The notes: generated from the letters alone by a model not told the origin. A stretch of DNA of 64,000 nucleotides from CAWKKW01 sp963850345 (GCA_963850345.1 CAWKKW010000005.1:310001-374000), one strand, 5' to 3'; counted from the first letter of the stretch, positions 9,432 to 18,840 are shown. A program made the numbers and translations.

Positions 9432-10497
9432 CGTAAAGATCTGAGTAGGCGGATTAAGGCAGCTATGTAGGTAGAGCATCACCAAGTTTGCCGGAAGGGT
9501 GTTCCTCGTTGAACGCAACCGTGTCCTGGTGACTGCGTTTTGTCCGCGGGCGATTTAAACGCCGACAGACAGATTGCAGCGCCAACTGATTCAAAGAACC
9601 CCAATGTGCACACGGCCGGAATACTACGAGGCCTACGAAGTGCGGATGGAAGCGTGGCGAATCAGGATTGATACACGATCGTTTCGATAGAGAAAACCTA
9701 GGCCGACTCCTTGGCTGCGTATTCTAACCGAATAACCAGCTTGACATGTATTACCAATGGGCCGCGGAGCTGGCGCAACCGGCTCTCATGCAATTCTGCG
9801 TCCTGAGACAGCAGGACCCAAAGGGGTACGAGAAAGAAAGCCTTGACTCCGGGCGCCTTCTCATGGAAGCGGACAATGACGGCCTGATGGAAAGAGATGA
9901 AAACATGAAGCCGTTTCCCTCTCTTTCCACACCCCTTGGAAATCCCGCAAGAGCGCGGGATTACCACATTCCCACCGCACGGCGACTACTATTGAATTTA
10001 GACATTTCTACTTTGTAGCCGTTGAGACAAATCAACTTTGCAGCAACACGATTGATCGCCTTTTGAAAGGCTAGATGATTAGCCGAAGTGCAAGTATGCT
10101 CCGGTCATCAGCCAGCGCCGGTCTTACCGCCTAGAGCTGTAGTTCATTGTTGATCGTCCTAATCATTTTCCGATGACCGGCAATTGCGTCTTTTCTCAGT
10201 CCGGGCTCGATTTGATGAACGCCGAACTCAGCACCCCCGTCGTCTGCCGTCTCACGACGGGAACACCATTGATTAACAGGATGCCGTCATATCTATGATG
10301 ACTATTGCCTATGTCGATCCGGAGCTGATTTACGACCTCGAAGGTGTTCTTGCACCACTCTCTTGATGCTAACAAGTGTATAGTTCAGCGGCGTGCCATC
10401 GTCCCCGACGAAAGCTCCCGGCTTCATCAGGTACCCACAAAAGACCTGATGACACACTCTGCCTCTCATCAAGAGAGACTCAGCGCATGCTTACGAT
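9432..10497. other. Long gap; no supported gene
   Basis: The first part may be the right end of the IS110 element. An open frame at 9746-10018 (MYYQWAAELAQPALMQ start) has protein-like composition but no family and no ribosome site, so it is not called. A perfect 8-bp stem (CCCGTCGT at 10236-10243, ACGACGGG at 10254-10261, ten-base loop) is present without a T tract; it is 240 bp beyond the methyltransferase stop and of unclear use. Confidence 0.4.
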
Positions 10498-11232
10498 TCA
10501 ACGTCTCTTTGCAATAAAGAAGAGTCTTTCCGATTTCCCAGTTGGTCGCCTGCGATCGGGATCGACCACTCTCACGTTCACAAAATGGCTACGCAGAGCC
10601 TCCATGATTTTCTCCAATGGAAACGACACCTCGACTATATCTTCTTCATGGAGTACGTAACGCGTATGACTTAGGTGCTCGAAAACTTTGATATTCCAAT
10701 TCGACCCATGATCCGCGAGAGCGGTCACGTCGATGATCAAGAGATTTCTCCCGAATTGATGTATCCAGGGGGGCCCCGCAATATGCCGCTCGAGCTTCCG
10801 TTGCGTGTTGATGTCAAAGATGAAGCAGCCTCCTGGCGATAAATGCTGACGCACCCTGCCAAACACTTTCTTCCAATCGGAGAAGCGTCGAACGTGATTA
10901 ATCGAATCGAATACACAAAGAACCGCGTCGAATCGTCCGTCGATTTGGAAACCGACCATATTCTGCTGCGAGAGTTTTGCTCGAGGAACTTTCTTGCGTG
11001 CGATCGAAAGCATCTTGCTCGAAAGATCCAGGCCAGACACCTCGTAGTGGTCCTGCAAATGCTTCAATATTGATCCAGTTCCGCACCCGAGCTCGAGCAC
11101 CTTTCTCGCATTCGGTTTCGACACCCGAAGAAGCTCTGAAACGCGCCTTGCCGATTCTGACCCGTCTCCCATTACGGCGTCATAGAACTTGCCGAAAATC
11201 TCATACGATGGCATGCCGTCCATTCTAAACAA
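10498..11232 (-). CDS. Class I SAM-dependent methyltransferase
   Basis: 244 residues from a TTG at 11232, which has GGAG five bases upstream; ATG codons at 11223 and 11214 (MPSYEIF) are alternatives with poorer sites. The Rossmann methyltransferase motifs are in order: YEIFGKFYDAVMG, motif I VLELGCGTGSILKHL, GLDLSSKMLSIARKK (acidic residue for ribose), DAVLCVFDSINHV (motif IV) and LSPGGCFIFDIN (motif VI). The C-terminal part is a beta-rich cap typical of the Methyltransf_25/11 small-molecule group. It stands alone and convergent with an integrase remnant, so no substrate can be inferred. Confidence 0.88.
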   Translation of the reverse strand: MFRMDGMPSYEIFGKFYDAVMGDGSESARRVSELLRVSKPNARKVLELGCGTGSILKHLQDHYEVSGLDLSSKMLSIARKKVPRAKLSQQNMVGFQIDGRFDAVLCVFDSINHVRRFSDWKKVFGRVRQHLSPGGCFIFDINTQRKLERHIAGPPWIHQFGRNLLIIDVTALADHGSNWNIKVFEHLSHTRYVLHEEDIVEVSFPLEKIMEALRSHFVNVRVVDPDRRRPTGKSERLFFIAKRR

Positions 11233-11269
11233 CTGAGCTCCGGCCCCATTTGCGTAACGACAATCGAAG

Positions 11270-11611
11270 TTGAATGTCCCCCATTTAAGAGAAAAGCTTC
11301 CGACGCTTACTCGCCAGCAGGCGTCATCGAGGTCGAAAGCCGATCTGGGGACAGGCGATCCTGCCCGAATGATCCGTCCGACGGCTCGGGTACTTGGAAT
11401 CGAGAAGCACTTCGTATGGCGCTACACATATTCCACGCCGTTAAGGAGCGTGGGAACGGAATTCAAGGTGATGCAGGAATTGCTTCGTTATTCCTCGTTG
11501 CGCTCGATGCTCGACGTCTACACGCAGGGAATGACTCCTTCGAAAAAGCCGCACAGGGCTGCCGTCATGTCGCTAGTACCCAGAGCACTTCGGGTAACCA
11601 ATTCAGGATGA
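11270..11611 (+). pseudogene. Tyrosine recombinase (integrase) C-terminal remnant
   Basis: From about 11390 the frame reads LGIEKHFVWRYTYSTPLRSVGTEFKVMQELLRYSSLRSMLDVYTQGMTPSKKPHRAAV, which is the end of a phage-type integrase: the H-x-x-R block, the LLGH-like block (here LLRYSS, His replaced by Tyr) and the catalytic Tyr in LDVYTQ. The H-x-x-R block appears to have lost about three residues (KHFVW-RYTYST), removing the His. The N-terminal half is missing. A non-functional relic, with the same kind of domain as the remnant at 18951. Confidence 0.75.
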
Positions 11612-12094
11612 GTAATGAGCGCGCACCGCACAGCAAATCGCCAAACAGTTTCGCATCTCTGTTCCCACCTTCTTCCGCAGAGTTCGTGCGGACAGTAGTG
11701 TTGAAGCTAAAGGATGGCGCGATACCCGTGATGATTTTGGTGTAGTGACCCCCCTCTCGACTGCCCTGCCTGAACTCCACGCACCCAAATCGTGGGCGGT
11801 GAAGAGAGCGGCCTTTGTAAGATCATCGCGCTTCTCAATATGCATTCGGTCGGTACTCCGTGCTTTCGAACCGGGGCTTACTAGCTGGCAGAAGCCGATA
11901 CTTTCCAACATCTGACGCCACCAAGTCCAATCCCGGCAGAGCCCCAAGATTCTCTTTCCGAAGCAGAAGGAATCACCTTTGACATAGCCACGTTTTGCAG
12001 CGCCGAGAGTTAATGCAGGGGATCTAGGAGCTGTTGGGCCTCCAGTCCCGGAGATGGATTTGCGTATGGCAGTCGCGGCAATCGGACCACCCCG
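11612..12094. other. Gap without recognisable gene
   Basis: Downstream of the integrase relic and of the TetR stop. A minus-strand frame at 11603-11947 has no family resemblance. I see no strong terminator or promoter here. Confidence 0.4.
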
Positions 12095-12733
12095 TCATCC
12101 CAGAGGCTGTATGCGTTTCGCCCGTCTTGGGGCCGCTGCCAATACATCGAAAGCTGCGTAGTAGACGCTCTTCGGAAACAAAGCTGGCGTGAGAAGCGTT
12201 TGGAGAACGAGACCTTCACTGAGCGCATGGATCACTCGGACCAGTTGTTCGGCCGGCATTGGTAATTCATCTTCCTTCACAATGGTGCGCAGCCATTCGG
12301 CACCCATCGCGTAGCTTTGAGCTGTTACCGCCTGAACCTGCGCGAGAAGATCCTCGTGACGAAACGTGTATGCAATGCCTGTGAGCCTGCCGACCGCCGC
12401 GGCCTTACGATCCGGGATTACCGCGATCGTTGCGTTGGCCATGGCACGCATGATTTCGGTAATGGTTGCTCCCGGTTTTACCTTTGGCTTGATTGCAGGC
12501 CAGTACGCCTGGCCCAGTGCCACGAAGAGTTCCTCACGATTCTTGAAGTTCCCGTAGATCGCTCCAGTAGACATTCCCGCACGCTTTGCCACTTCTTCGA
12601 GAGTCGTGTGTGCGTAGCCTCTTTCGCGCACGACTTCGCGTGCGGCTTCAAGGAGTTTGGTACGCGTCCGTTCCCGCTTGTTTCCCTTAGGCTTTCGACG
12701 TGCAGAAGGTACAGCATTCGATTTGTCGGTCAT
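12095..12733 (-). CDS. TetR-family transcriptional regulator
   Basis: 212 residues. N-terminal HTH: RTRTKLLEAAREVVRERGYAHTTLEEVAKRAGMSTGAIYGNFKNREELFVAL (about 23-75), the classic TetR block with GxIYxxFxxKExL. The C-terminal ligand/dimer part is helical. A TATAAA element ends eight bases before the ATG and there is no Shine-Dalgarno site, so the message is probably leaderless. The 55-bp AT-rich spacer to the divergent hydrolase gene at 12789 must contain both promoters and the operator, so the likely target is that gene and itself. Confidence 0.92.
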   Translation of the reverse strand: MTDKSNAVPSARRKPKGNKRERTRTKLLEAAREVVRERGYAHTTLEEVAKRAGMSTGAIYGNFKNREELFVALGQAYWPAIKPKVKPGATITEIMRAMANATIAVIPDRKAAAVGRLTGIAYTFRHEDLLAQVQAVTAQSYAMGAEWLRTIVKEDELPMPAEQLVRVIHALSEGLVLQTLLTPALFPKSVYYAAFDVLAAAPRRAKRIQPLG

Positions 12734-12788
12734 GAGTCTATTTTATATTATATCTATTTAATAAGAGTATTATGTTATAGTTTAAGTC
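12734..12788. promoter_or_regulatory. AT-rich divergent promoter region
   Basis: Strongly AT-rich 55 bp between the two divergent ATGs. Rightward, TATAGT at 12776-12781 lies seven bases from ATG 12789; leftward, TATAAA (complement of 12747-12742) lies eight bases from ATG 12733. Neither side has a ribosome site, which suggests two leaderless transcripts. Probable TetR operator. Confidence 0.5.
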
Positions 12789-14018
12789 ATGCGCGTGAGT
12801 GACACGATAGAAGCTGTGCTAAAGACGGTTGTCGAGGACGGGAAACTCGCCGGAGCGGCGACCCTGCTCAGCCGCGGGAACCAGGTCAGGGTCACATGCG
12901 CGGGGGTGCGCGACCTAGAGAGTGGATCGCCGGTTAAGCGGGACACGATTTTTCGAATTGCTTCGATGACCAAACCGGTCACGTCCACCCTGGCTCTCAT
13001 GCTGTTTGAAGAAGGCCGATTTTGCCTGCAAGATCCTATAACCAGATTCGCTCCAGAGTTCGAACACATGCGAGTCCTTCGTTCAGTTGAAGGGTCGCTT
13101 GAGGATTCGTGCGTCGCGGATAGGCCCATAACGTTCGATGATCTTCTGACCCACCGTGCCGGGTTTACTTACTCCGAATTCCATCGCGGGCCGATCGCAA
13201 AAGCCTACGCTGACGCTCTGGGCGCCACTATCGACAATAAGCTCACTCCAGACGATTGGATTGAGAGGCTTGCCCAATTGCCCCTGATCGATCAGCCCGG
13301 AGTTGGATTCCACTACGGTCATTCGACCGACCTGCTGGGGTTTCTCATGGCCCGGATCGAAGGGGTGCCGCTTGGTGATGCCCTTCAACGCCGAATGTTT
13401 AGACCACTCGGGATGAAGGATACGGGATTCTCAGTTCCAGTAGAGAAGCGTATCCGCCGCGCTGAGCCCTGCGGGTTTACCGATGATGGACGCCTGACCA
13501 AGTTGCAAAGAATACCTGGCGGTCATGCATTGCTGGAACGTCCAGAGGAAATGTCCTATGTTTCCGGCGGTCAAGGGCTTTGGTCGACACTAGATGATTA
13601 CCTGACTTTCGCACGCATGTTTGTGGGCGAAGGGGCAGTGGGCGGCGTTCGACTGTTAAAGCCGCAGACACTGTCGATGATGGCGTCGAACCAACTGACT
13701 CCCAGTCAGCGGACATCGGCCAGAATGTTTGGACGTCCGATCTTTGCCGAAGGCCACGGGTATGGCTTAGGCGTCGCAGTCGTGACGGATCCAGAGAAGG
13801 CAAATCCAATGCGATGCGGAGGTGGCGCCGGCGCGGTAGGTTGGCCGGGCGCATACGGAGGATGGTGGCAGGCCGACCCAAACGATGGATCTGTGATGAT
13901 CTTTCTCGCACACAATATGGCCGAAGTGAGCCAGATGGCTGCCGGTATCGGTCTTTCGGTTTGGGGCGCAATATCCGAGTTTCAAGCGCTCGGGACGGTG
14001 GCTGTGCGCGAAATGTGA
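12789..14018 (+). CDS. Serine hydrolase of the beta-lactamase / class C PBP family
   Basis: 409 residues without a signal peptide. Class C fold motifs: FRIASMTKPVTS with the SxxK nucleophile (SMTK), FDDLLTHRAGFTY, FHYGHSTDLLGFLMARI with the Tyr of the YxN/YxS block, RPLGMKDTGFSVP and GWPGAYGGWWQADP near the third motif position. Such proteins are usually esterases (EstB type) or D-amino-acid/peptide hydrolases rather than true beta-lactamases. It is cytoplasmic by prediction and divergent from a TetR regulator that most likely represses it. A 37-codon ATG frame follows at 14027 but is not recognised. Confidence 0.88.
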   Translation: MRVSDTIEAVLKTVVEDGKLAGAATLLSRGNQVRVTCAGVRDLESGSPVKRDTIFRIASMTKPVTSTLALMLFEEGRFCLQDPITRFAPEFEHMRVLRSVEGSLEDSCVADRPITFDDLLTHRAGFTYSEFHRGPIAKAYADALGATIDNKLTPDDWIERLAQLPLIDQPGVGFHYGHSTDLLGFLMARIEGVPLGDALQRRMFRPLGMKDTGFSVPVEKRIRRAEPCGFTDDGRLTKLQRIPGGHALLERPEEMSYVSGGQGLWSTLDDYLTFARMFVGEGAVGGVRLLKPQTLSMMASNQLTPSQRTSARMFGRPIFAEGHGYGLGVAVVTDPEKANPMRCGGGAGAVGWPGAYGGWWQADPNDGSVMIFLAHNMAEVSQMAAGIGLSVWGAISEFQALGTVAVREM

Positions 14019-14344
14019 GATTTTCTATGGAGAAGGACAAGCTTCCATCGAATAGGATTCTTGGTTCTCCTGTGCATGTATGGGGTCTCCTTGCCGCCTG
14101 CATGCTCACAAGTCACTCGCCGAATATTCCGATGCTATGAGCAGCAAGTTGCGAAGAGCACGCTGCCAGGGTTGCATCGGCATGGGGCCCAATCCTCACT
14201 ATGCGCATGAGTACCATACGAGCATGGTGCTCCGATAAGCCGGATGAAAGGCGTTCTGCATTCCCTCTTGTTCCTGCTGTTGTGCCCGCTTGTGCTAATC
14301 AGTGCGACAGCCTTCGTAAAGACAACCTGCATTTACGAGCACGA

Positions 14345-14530
14345 TCAAGGTAGGAATGATGACCTGTGCTTTGACGTATGGACTGACACTGCTGTTCCTG
14401 CACTGGGACGAGTGTTTGCAGGAGCGCGGCCGCACGGAGAACAATCGGGAAGCGAAGTTCTACAAACCGACAGGAGCCGGGCGCAAGGCATTGAAGAAGG
14501 AAACATTGCAGTGGCGCGGCTTGTCGAGCG
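14345..14530 (+). pseudogene. PadR-family regulator, C-terminal remnant
   Basis: The frame reads LHWDECLQERGRTENNREAKFYKPTGAGRKALKKETLQWRGLSS. This is the wing and start of the dimer helix of a long PadR regulator (compare the usual EWGxSENNRRAKFYxLTxAGRKQL). The DNA-binding helix-turn-helix is missing upstream. It is followed directly by an ADOP permease fragment, reproducing the standard PadR-ADOP gene order in acidobacteria. Confidence 0.7.
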
Positions 14531-14554
14531 TCTCCTCGTTGAAGGGATACAGGG

Positions 14555-14805
14555 ATGAACAGACACCTCACGCGACTCCTTGCGAAGCTGAGAAACTGTC
14601 CGCTGCAAGACGGGCAGATGGCGATTTTGAACGCGAAATCGATGCGCACCTTGTGTTTCTTGAGCAGGAGTATCTCGGACAATGGCACACTGCGGCGGAG
14701 GCGCGCCATCGCGCTCGTCTTGCTTGCGGTGGTGTCGAGTCGATCAGGCAGGCGCAGCGCGACGAGCGCTCGTTTTTGTGGTCGAAGTGGCCACGGACAA
14801 TGTCG
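14555..14805 (+). pseudogene. ADOP-type (MacB/FtsX-like) permease N-terminal remnant
   Basis: It begins MNRHLTRLLAKLRNC at 14555 and then, after a frame change near 14600, continues DGDFEREIDAHLVFLEQEYLGQWHTAAEARHRARLACGGVESIRQAQRDERSFLW. This is the cytoplasmic N-terminal region of acidobacterial duplicated orphan permeases (consensus DFxxEIxxHLxxLExxxxxxGMSxxEARxxAxxxFGG). The gene, normally about 800 residues, is cut near 14805 where sequence of an IS end begins. A dead partner of the PadR remnant just upstream. Confidence 0.7.
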
Positions 14806-14880
14806 TTATCGGCACAGCTTAAGCTGTGTTACGCCAAATAATCCTGAAAGTTATGCCAGATAATTTTGAAACCCTGCGCC
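14806..14880. mobile_element. Solo insertion-sequence end
   Basis: ACGCCAAATAATCCTGAAAG at 14831, followed by TTATGCCAGATAATTTTGAAA, is the same doubled-subunit terminal repeat found at 44403-44445. The shared internal context GGCxCAGCTTAA lies just to the left in both places. Only about 70 bp of the element remain, joining the ADOP fragment on the left to the DUF1624 fragment on the right. Confidence 0.7.
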
Positions 14881-14885
14881 AATTA

Positions 14886-15329
14886 ATTAGCGCCATCGCA
14901 ACCATGCTCCAACCTAAAATCCAAAGCACTCCGCCGTGCGCCCAGGGGACGAAACCCCACGCGAAGTCGACGACGGTCAACTCCGGCAGGAGCCATAATC
15001 CACGAGTGACAAAAAACGGGAGAGGTCTTGTAGTGACTTTCCGCGGCTCGAGAGAAATGCGCTGGTTCCAGCCAGGAACGCGAATACTGGTGCGCAGTAA
15101 TGAGTGATAATGCGAGTTAAGAATAGCGCCCCGACGGGTCCGCCATGTCCTCAGGAGCAAACCGCTGGTAAGACATGAAGTTCCGCGTGTGATCCAACGC
15201 CGTGATGACTATGACCAGTCCGCGCAGTATATCCACGGAGAACAAACTGGGGCCTCGAGCGGTGAGAAGAGAAGTTCTCGTGCTAACGCTGGTAATGGCT
15301 CGGGACTGATCGCAGCGATCATGCCTCAC
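14886..15329 (-). pseudogene. DUF1624 / heparan-alpha-glucosaminide N-acetyltransferase-like membrane protein, fragment
   Basis: The 5' part (from about 15329) reads LFSVDILRGLVIVITALDHTRNFMSYQRFAPEDMADPS, the family start with the invariant DxLRGL and DHxRxF motifs. Then, after a deletion of roughly 50 residues and a frame change near 15125, RGLWLLPELTVVDFAWGFVPWAHGGVLWILGWSMVAMALI appears. The gene ends where the IS end at 14831-14880 begins. The intact protein would be a polytopic membrane acetyltransferase of about 370 residues. Confidence 0.72.
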
Positions 15330-15491
15330 CTCTGCAAGCAGCTGTCAATCCTTCATACTCAACCGTATGACTGAGAAAATCCCAGATGTCGGCGACACGC
15401 CAACAAATTGCAATAGAAATGTCATGGAAGTTGGATACGAGATTGGCAACGCAAGATAGTGGGAACAATAATCTGATGGCTTTGCGTCGGT

Positions 15492-15527
15492 GGCGAGAGC
15501 GACGGCCGACGGGCTACCGCTCTCGCC
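15492..15527 (-). terminator. Hairpin downstream of frameshifted secreted protein
   Basis: Perfect 10-bp stem: GGCGAGAGCG at 15492-15501 pairs with CGCTCTCGCC at 15518-15527, with a 16-base loop. It lies seven bases past the restored stop at 15534. There is no T tract, so it may terminate with Rho or protect the 3' end. Confidence 0.45.
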
Positions 15528-15533
15528 GAATGA

Positions 15534-16219
15534 TTAGGGATTGCAGCCGCCCGGTTTCGAAGGATCGGGGTCGGTGCACAACGGACCCAACTTCGTCACA
15601 GGATCCGGAACGCTGATCATCGCCAGCGGTCCCGCTTTGTGCTCGCCATTGAACGGCGTGAACTTTGTAGGATCGTTGGCTGGGAACCCGCACGCCGCAG
15701 CATCCTGAGGATTGTTGAACCAGAAGCCTAGGTGAAATGTGTTGGTCGGTCCCAGAGCACTATCAGGATCAAAGCCGAAATTTGGTCAAGCAAGATGGTC
15801 TTGATGCGTACGTGGCCGTCATCCGTGCGCTTCCCGACGTGAATGTCCGATTGATACCAAGCCAGCCCAAAGCTCCCTTTGAAGCTTGGATCCGGGATGT
15901 TCTCGCCCAGCAGAGAGCTACGCTGTACCGTAAACAAATCGAAATCCAATTCCGGCTTAATTCCGTCCAGATCCAGGATCAGCGTGTCATTCTGCTTTCC
16001 ACGAATTACCGTGGCCTTCGCCCGCACTTCCTCATAAGACGACCTGCGCAGACAATCTACAAACTTTGGATTGGCTACCAAGTCGAAGGTCACATCGTCT
16101 ACCTTGTTTTGCGCCGAGGCTGTGATCGGGCATAGGAACCCCAACCCGGTCAATAATGTCAGCAGTACTGACCCAGATGCGAAGCGATCGCAGCCCTTGA
16201 TGAACTTACCGTTTCTCAT
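15534..16219 (-). pseudogene. Secreted hypothetical protein, single frameshift
   Basis: Starts MRNGKFIKGCDRF with a signal peptide ending near TASAQ. The reading frame is coherent to RIKTILLDQ and then breaks at AAATTT near 15778-15783. Restoring one A gives NFGFDPDSALGPTNTFHLGFWFNNPQDAAACGFPANDPTKFTPF and a stop at 15534 that fits the terminator-like hairpin. As written, the frame ends at 15728. About 228 residues if repaired. No family is recognised; Cys and Pro near the end suggest a folded periplasmic or extracellular domain. Confidence 0.65.
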
Positions 16220-16371
16220 TGCAATCTCCTTGAGGTGACTTAGAATTGGACCGATCGTCGGGATCGGAACCGGTTACGCCCTCATCCGAGGGTCCACGCC
16301 CGCCGCGCCAGGGAGGCTTCAATCGGCTTCGTCGAGGGCAACTGCTCTCCTGGCTCCAGCCGCAGGCTGAG

Positions 16372-16388
16372 GACCGGGCATCCCGGTC
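16372..16388 (-). terminator. Short GC hairpin after the cupin gene
   Basis: GACCGGG (16372-16378) and CCCGGTC (16382-16388) form a perfect 7-bp stem with a 3-base loop, three bases beyond the cupin stop. No T tract follows. Confidence 0.4.
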
Positions 16389-16391
16389 AGA

Positions 16392-16883
16392 TTACTTATC
16401 CCGGCCAGGGTCGTCCTCAGCATTGACGTAGTTGAACTGAAAGGGAGATTTGCCGTGGACCTGCACAATGGTTTCTCCGCAAGCCATGGCGTAGTGGTGC
16501 ATGTTGGGATCCAGGAATCCGAAACTGCCGGCAGGGAGGGCCGTCATCTTAGCCGCCTGAAAGACATCTCCCATCCCAACTTTGAACGTTCCGGAGATGA
16601 CGGTGACGTTTTCCCGCTCGGGATGCCAGTGGGGCGAGATCCGGTACCCATCCGGCATCTTCAAACGCACGGTGTAGTCACCGCTGGATGCCATCGGGTC
16701 GCCTTCGAGCACGGCGAACTGCGCGCCCGGACGCACAACCGGCGGCGCAGAACCCCACGGAATGGTGTCCGGGGTGAATATGTGTCTTTCGTGAGAAGCG
16801 TCCTGCGCCGCAATCTTCAGGAACTGACCCGCGCAGCCCAATATCGCAACCATCGCGAGTACGAGGTACATGCTTCGTTTCAT
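16392..16883 (-). CDS. Secreted cupin-domain protein
   Basis: 163 residues from 16883, where GGAG lies seven bases upstream; the longer frame to 16916 lacks this. Residues 1-27 are a signal peptide (MKRSMYLVLAMVAILGCAGQF...). Cupin motif 1 is visible as YRISPHWHPERENVTVISGTFKVGMG (two His and Glu metal ligands) and motif 2 as PAGSFGFLDPNMHHYAMA (third His). Such small exported cupins bind a divalent metal and may be dioxygenases or sugar-binding proteins. Monocistronic by layout. Confidence 0.85.
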   Translation of the reverse strand: MKRSMYLVLAMVAILGCAGQFLKIAAQDASHERHIFTPDTIPWGSAPPVVRPGAQFAVLEGDPMASSGDYTVRLKMPDGYRISPHWHPERENVTVISGTFKVGMGDVFQAAKMTALPAGSFGFLDPNMHHYAMACGETIVQVHGKSPFQFNYVNAEDDPGRDK

Positions 16884-17031
16884 CTTCTGTCTCCATTCGT
16901 GGATATTGATCCGCAAGAATCATCTCTCAGCCACGGGGCCATTCCAATCAGGAGCAGGTAAAGCTTGTATATTTTTCGTATATCTTCCGAAGTTGCTGAG
17001 TCTTAGCGGATGATTCCAAGAGCGAGAGCTT

Positions 17032-18840
17032 ATGCGGGATGCAAAACGAGACATCGGCGAAGTTGAACTCGATCTCGGGCGATATGAACTGCGCCGTTCC
17101 GGAAGACGTCTGAAGCTCGAGAAGAAGTCGATGGAGTTACTGATCTTCCTGGTTGGCCGGCGAGAGCAGATGGTATCCCGCGAAGATATCGTTAAGAAAC
17201 TCTGGCGCTCCGATCTGTTTATCGACACCGGCAGTAACCTGAACAACATTGTGCGAAAGATTCGGACGGCGCTGAATGACGATTCCGCTCAACCGCGCTT
17301 TATCGAAACCGTGGTTGGGAAAGGGTATCGATTCATCGGTCCTGTACGGGTGGTCGAGGCGCAATATCCGCGCGCGGTTTCTGGACAAGCTTCTGCCCGC
17401 GCCGCAAGCCAGGAGAACGCGAGCGGCTGGGACGAGCGTTCGTCACTTGCTATCTTGCCACTAGTGCTTGTAGGGAAGGCCACCGATGACCATGGTCTGT
17501 GCTTAGGATTCGCGGACGCACTGGGCGCGCACCTGGCAAATTTGCGCGGTGTGGACGTAATGCCGACCTCTGCGATGTTGAACATGCCGCCCGAGGCCAA
17601 CGCTTCGGAGATCGCTTCACGGCTGGGCGTTCGTTTTGTCGTTTATGGCGCTATTCAGGTGTCCAAAGGACAATGGCGTCTCTCGCTGGAGATGTTTGAC
17701 GCGAAGCTGCAGAGCGTTTGCTTCACAAGGAAATGCGATCTCGACATGGATCACCTGGCTGAGCTCGAGAGCGAGACGGCGAAGCAAATTGCGAGCACAT
17801 TGCACCGGCCGCTGGGTCGAGCGAGGATTGAGCAACGCCCGCGCTACAGCAGGGACCCGCTGGCGTACGCGGAATTCATGCGGGGCTACCAGTTGAGCTC
17901 CTCCGGCGAGCCGATCCTGATGGAGAAAGCCGCACACCACCTGACGAACGCTGTGACTCGAGATCCTGATTTTGCCCTCGGTCACGCCACTCTCTCCTTT
18001 GTGTGTACCACTCGCCATTTCGAATTCGACCCAACTAGCGTGTGGCTGGGAAAAGCTGAATTCCACTGCCGGCGTGCACTTGAAATAGACCCGGATCTTT
18101 CCGAAGGACATGTCGCCTCTGCTTTCTTGCTCTGGGGACCATCGAAGAACTTTCAACACCTGGAAGCCATTGCCGAACTCAAGCGCGCTCTGGCCCTACA
18201 GAGCAATCTGCCTCATGCTTACAATCGTCTTGGCACCATCCTGGCGCACATCGGGCTGCTCGATCACGCTCGTGAGATGTACGAGAGAGGACGACCTTTC
18301 CATCCAAGAAAGGCAGTGAGTCCGAGCATTGTCCAAGTCCATATGTGGAGTCGAGAGTACGAACTGGCGCGAGCACAAATTCAAGCTTGGCGCGTGGAGA
18401 GCCCAAGCAACAAGTACGCAATCTTTTTTGCTACGGAGCTAGCCATGATGACGGATGATTGGAAACACGCAAAAGAACTTCTGGATGAAGCACTGTTACT
18501 ATTGCCGGAAGAACCGCTGATCATCAGCTTGCAGGGAGTTTTTTGGGCATTGAAAGGGAGATTCGAAGACGCACGCGACTGCATGGCCAAGGCTTGTGCG
18601 AGTCCAAAATCATTCGGACACGCGCATCATACTTATTATCAGATCGCTTGCATTCTAGCCCTGGCAGGGCGAAGTGAAACCGCTTTTGAGTGGCTTGAGC
18701 GAAGTGTCAGCACCGGATTCGCGTGCTGGCCATTTTTCCTAAAAGACCCTTGGCTTGAGTGTCTACGGGCGCTTCCGGAGTTTGAACTCCTGGTGAGTTC
18801 TCTGCAGGCCAGGTACCCCGACCATCTGGGATTGCTCTAG
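17032..18840 (+). CDS. CadC/OmpR-type winged-helix regulator with TPR domain
   Basis: 602 residues. Residues about 9-105 are a Trans_reg_C winged helix (RYELRRSGRRLKLEKKSMELLIFLVGRREQMVSREDIVKKLW ... VVGKGYRFIG). A central FlgO/adenylate-cyclase-associated type domain follows (SSLAILPLVLVG ... GFADALGAHLANLRGVDVMPTSAML ... LGVRFVVYGAIQVSKGQWRLSLEMFD). The C-terminal 300 residues are TPR-like (AEFHCRRALEIDPDLSEGHVASAFLL; IAELKRALALQSNLPHAYNRLGTILA). No transmembrane helix is seen, so it is cytoplasmic. Its target is not shown by the context, since neighbours are divergent or decayed. Confidence 0.88.
   Translation: MRDAKRDIGEVELDLGRYELRRSGRRLKLEKKSMELLIFLVGRREQMVSREDIVKKLWRSDLFIDTGSNLNNIVRKIRTALNDDSAQPRFIETVVGKGYRFIGPVRVVEAQYPRAVSGQASARAASQENASGWDERSSLAILPLVLVGKATDDHGLCLGFADALGAHLANLRGVDVMPTSAMLNMPPEANASEIASRLGVRFVVYGAIQVSKGQWRLSLEMFDAKLQSVCFTRKCDLDMDHLAELESETAKQIASTLHRPLGRARIEQRPRYSRDPLAYAEFMRGYQLSSSGEPILMEKAAHHLTNAVTRDPDFALGHATLSFVCTTRHFEFDPTSVWLGKAEFHCRRALEIDPDLSEGHVASAFLLWGPSKNFQHLEAIAELKRALALQSNLPHAYNRLGTILAHIGLLDHAREMYERGRPFHPRKAVSPSIVQVHMWSREYELARAQIQAWRVESPSNKYAIFFATELAMMTDDWKHAKELLDEALLLLPEEPLIISLQGVFWALKGRFEDARDCMAKACASPKSFGHAHHTYYQIACILALAGRSETAFEWLERSVSTGFACWPFFLKDPWLECLRALPEFELLVSSLQARYPDHLGLL

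Noticed and set aside
9746..10018. Open frame of 90 codons
   Set aside because: No ribosome site, no family and an equally long minus-strand frame over the same bases; chance in GC-rich DNA is likely.
12789..14018. Calling the serine hydrolase a beta-lactamase
   Set aside because: The SxxK fold is shared by esterases and peptidases, there is no signal peptide, and the KTG-type third motif is not evident.
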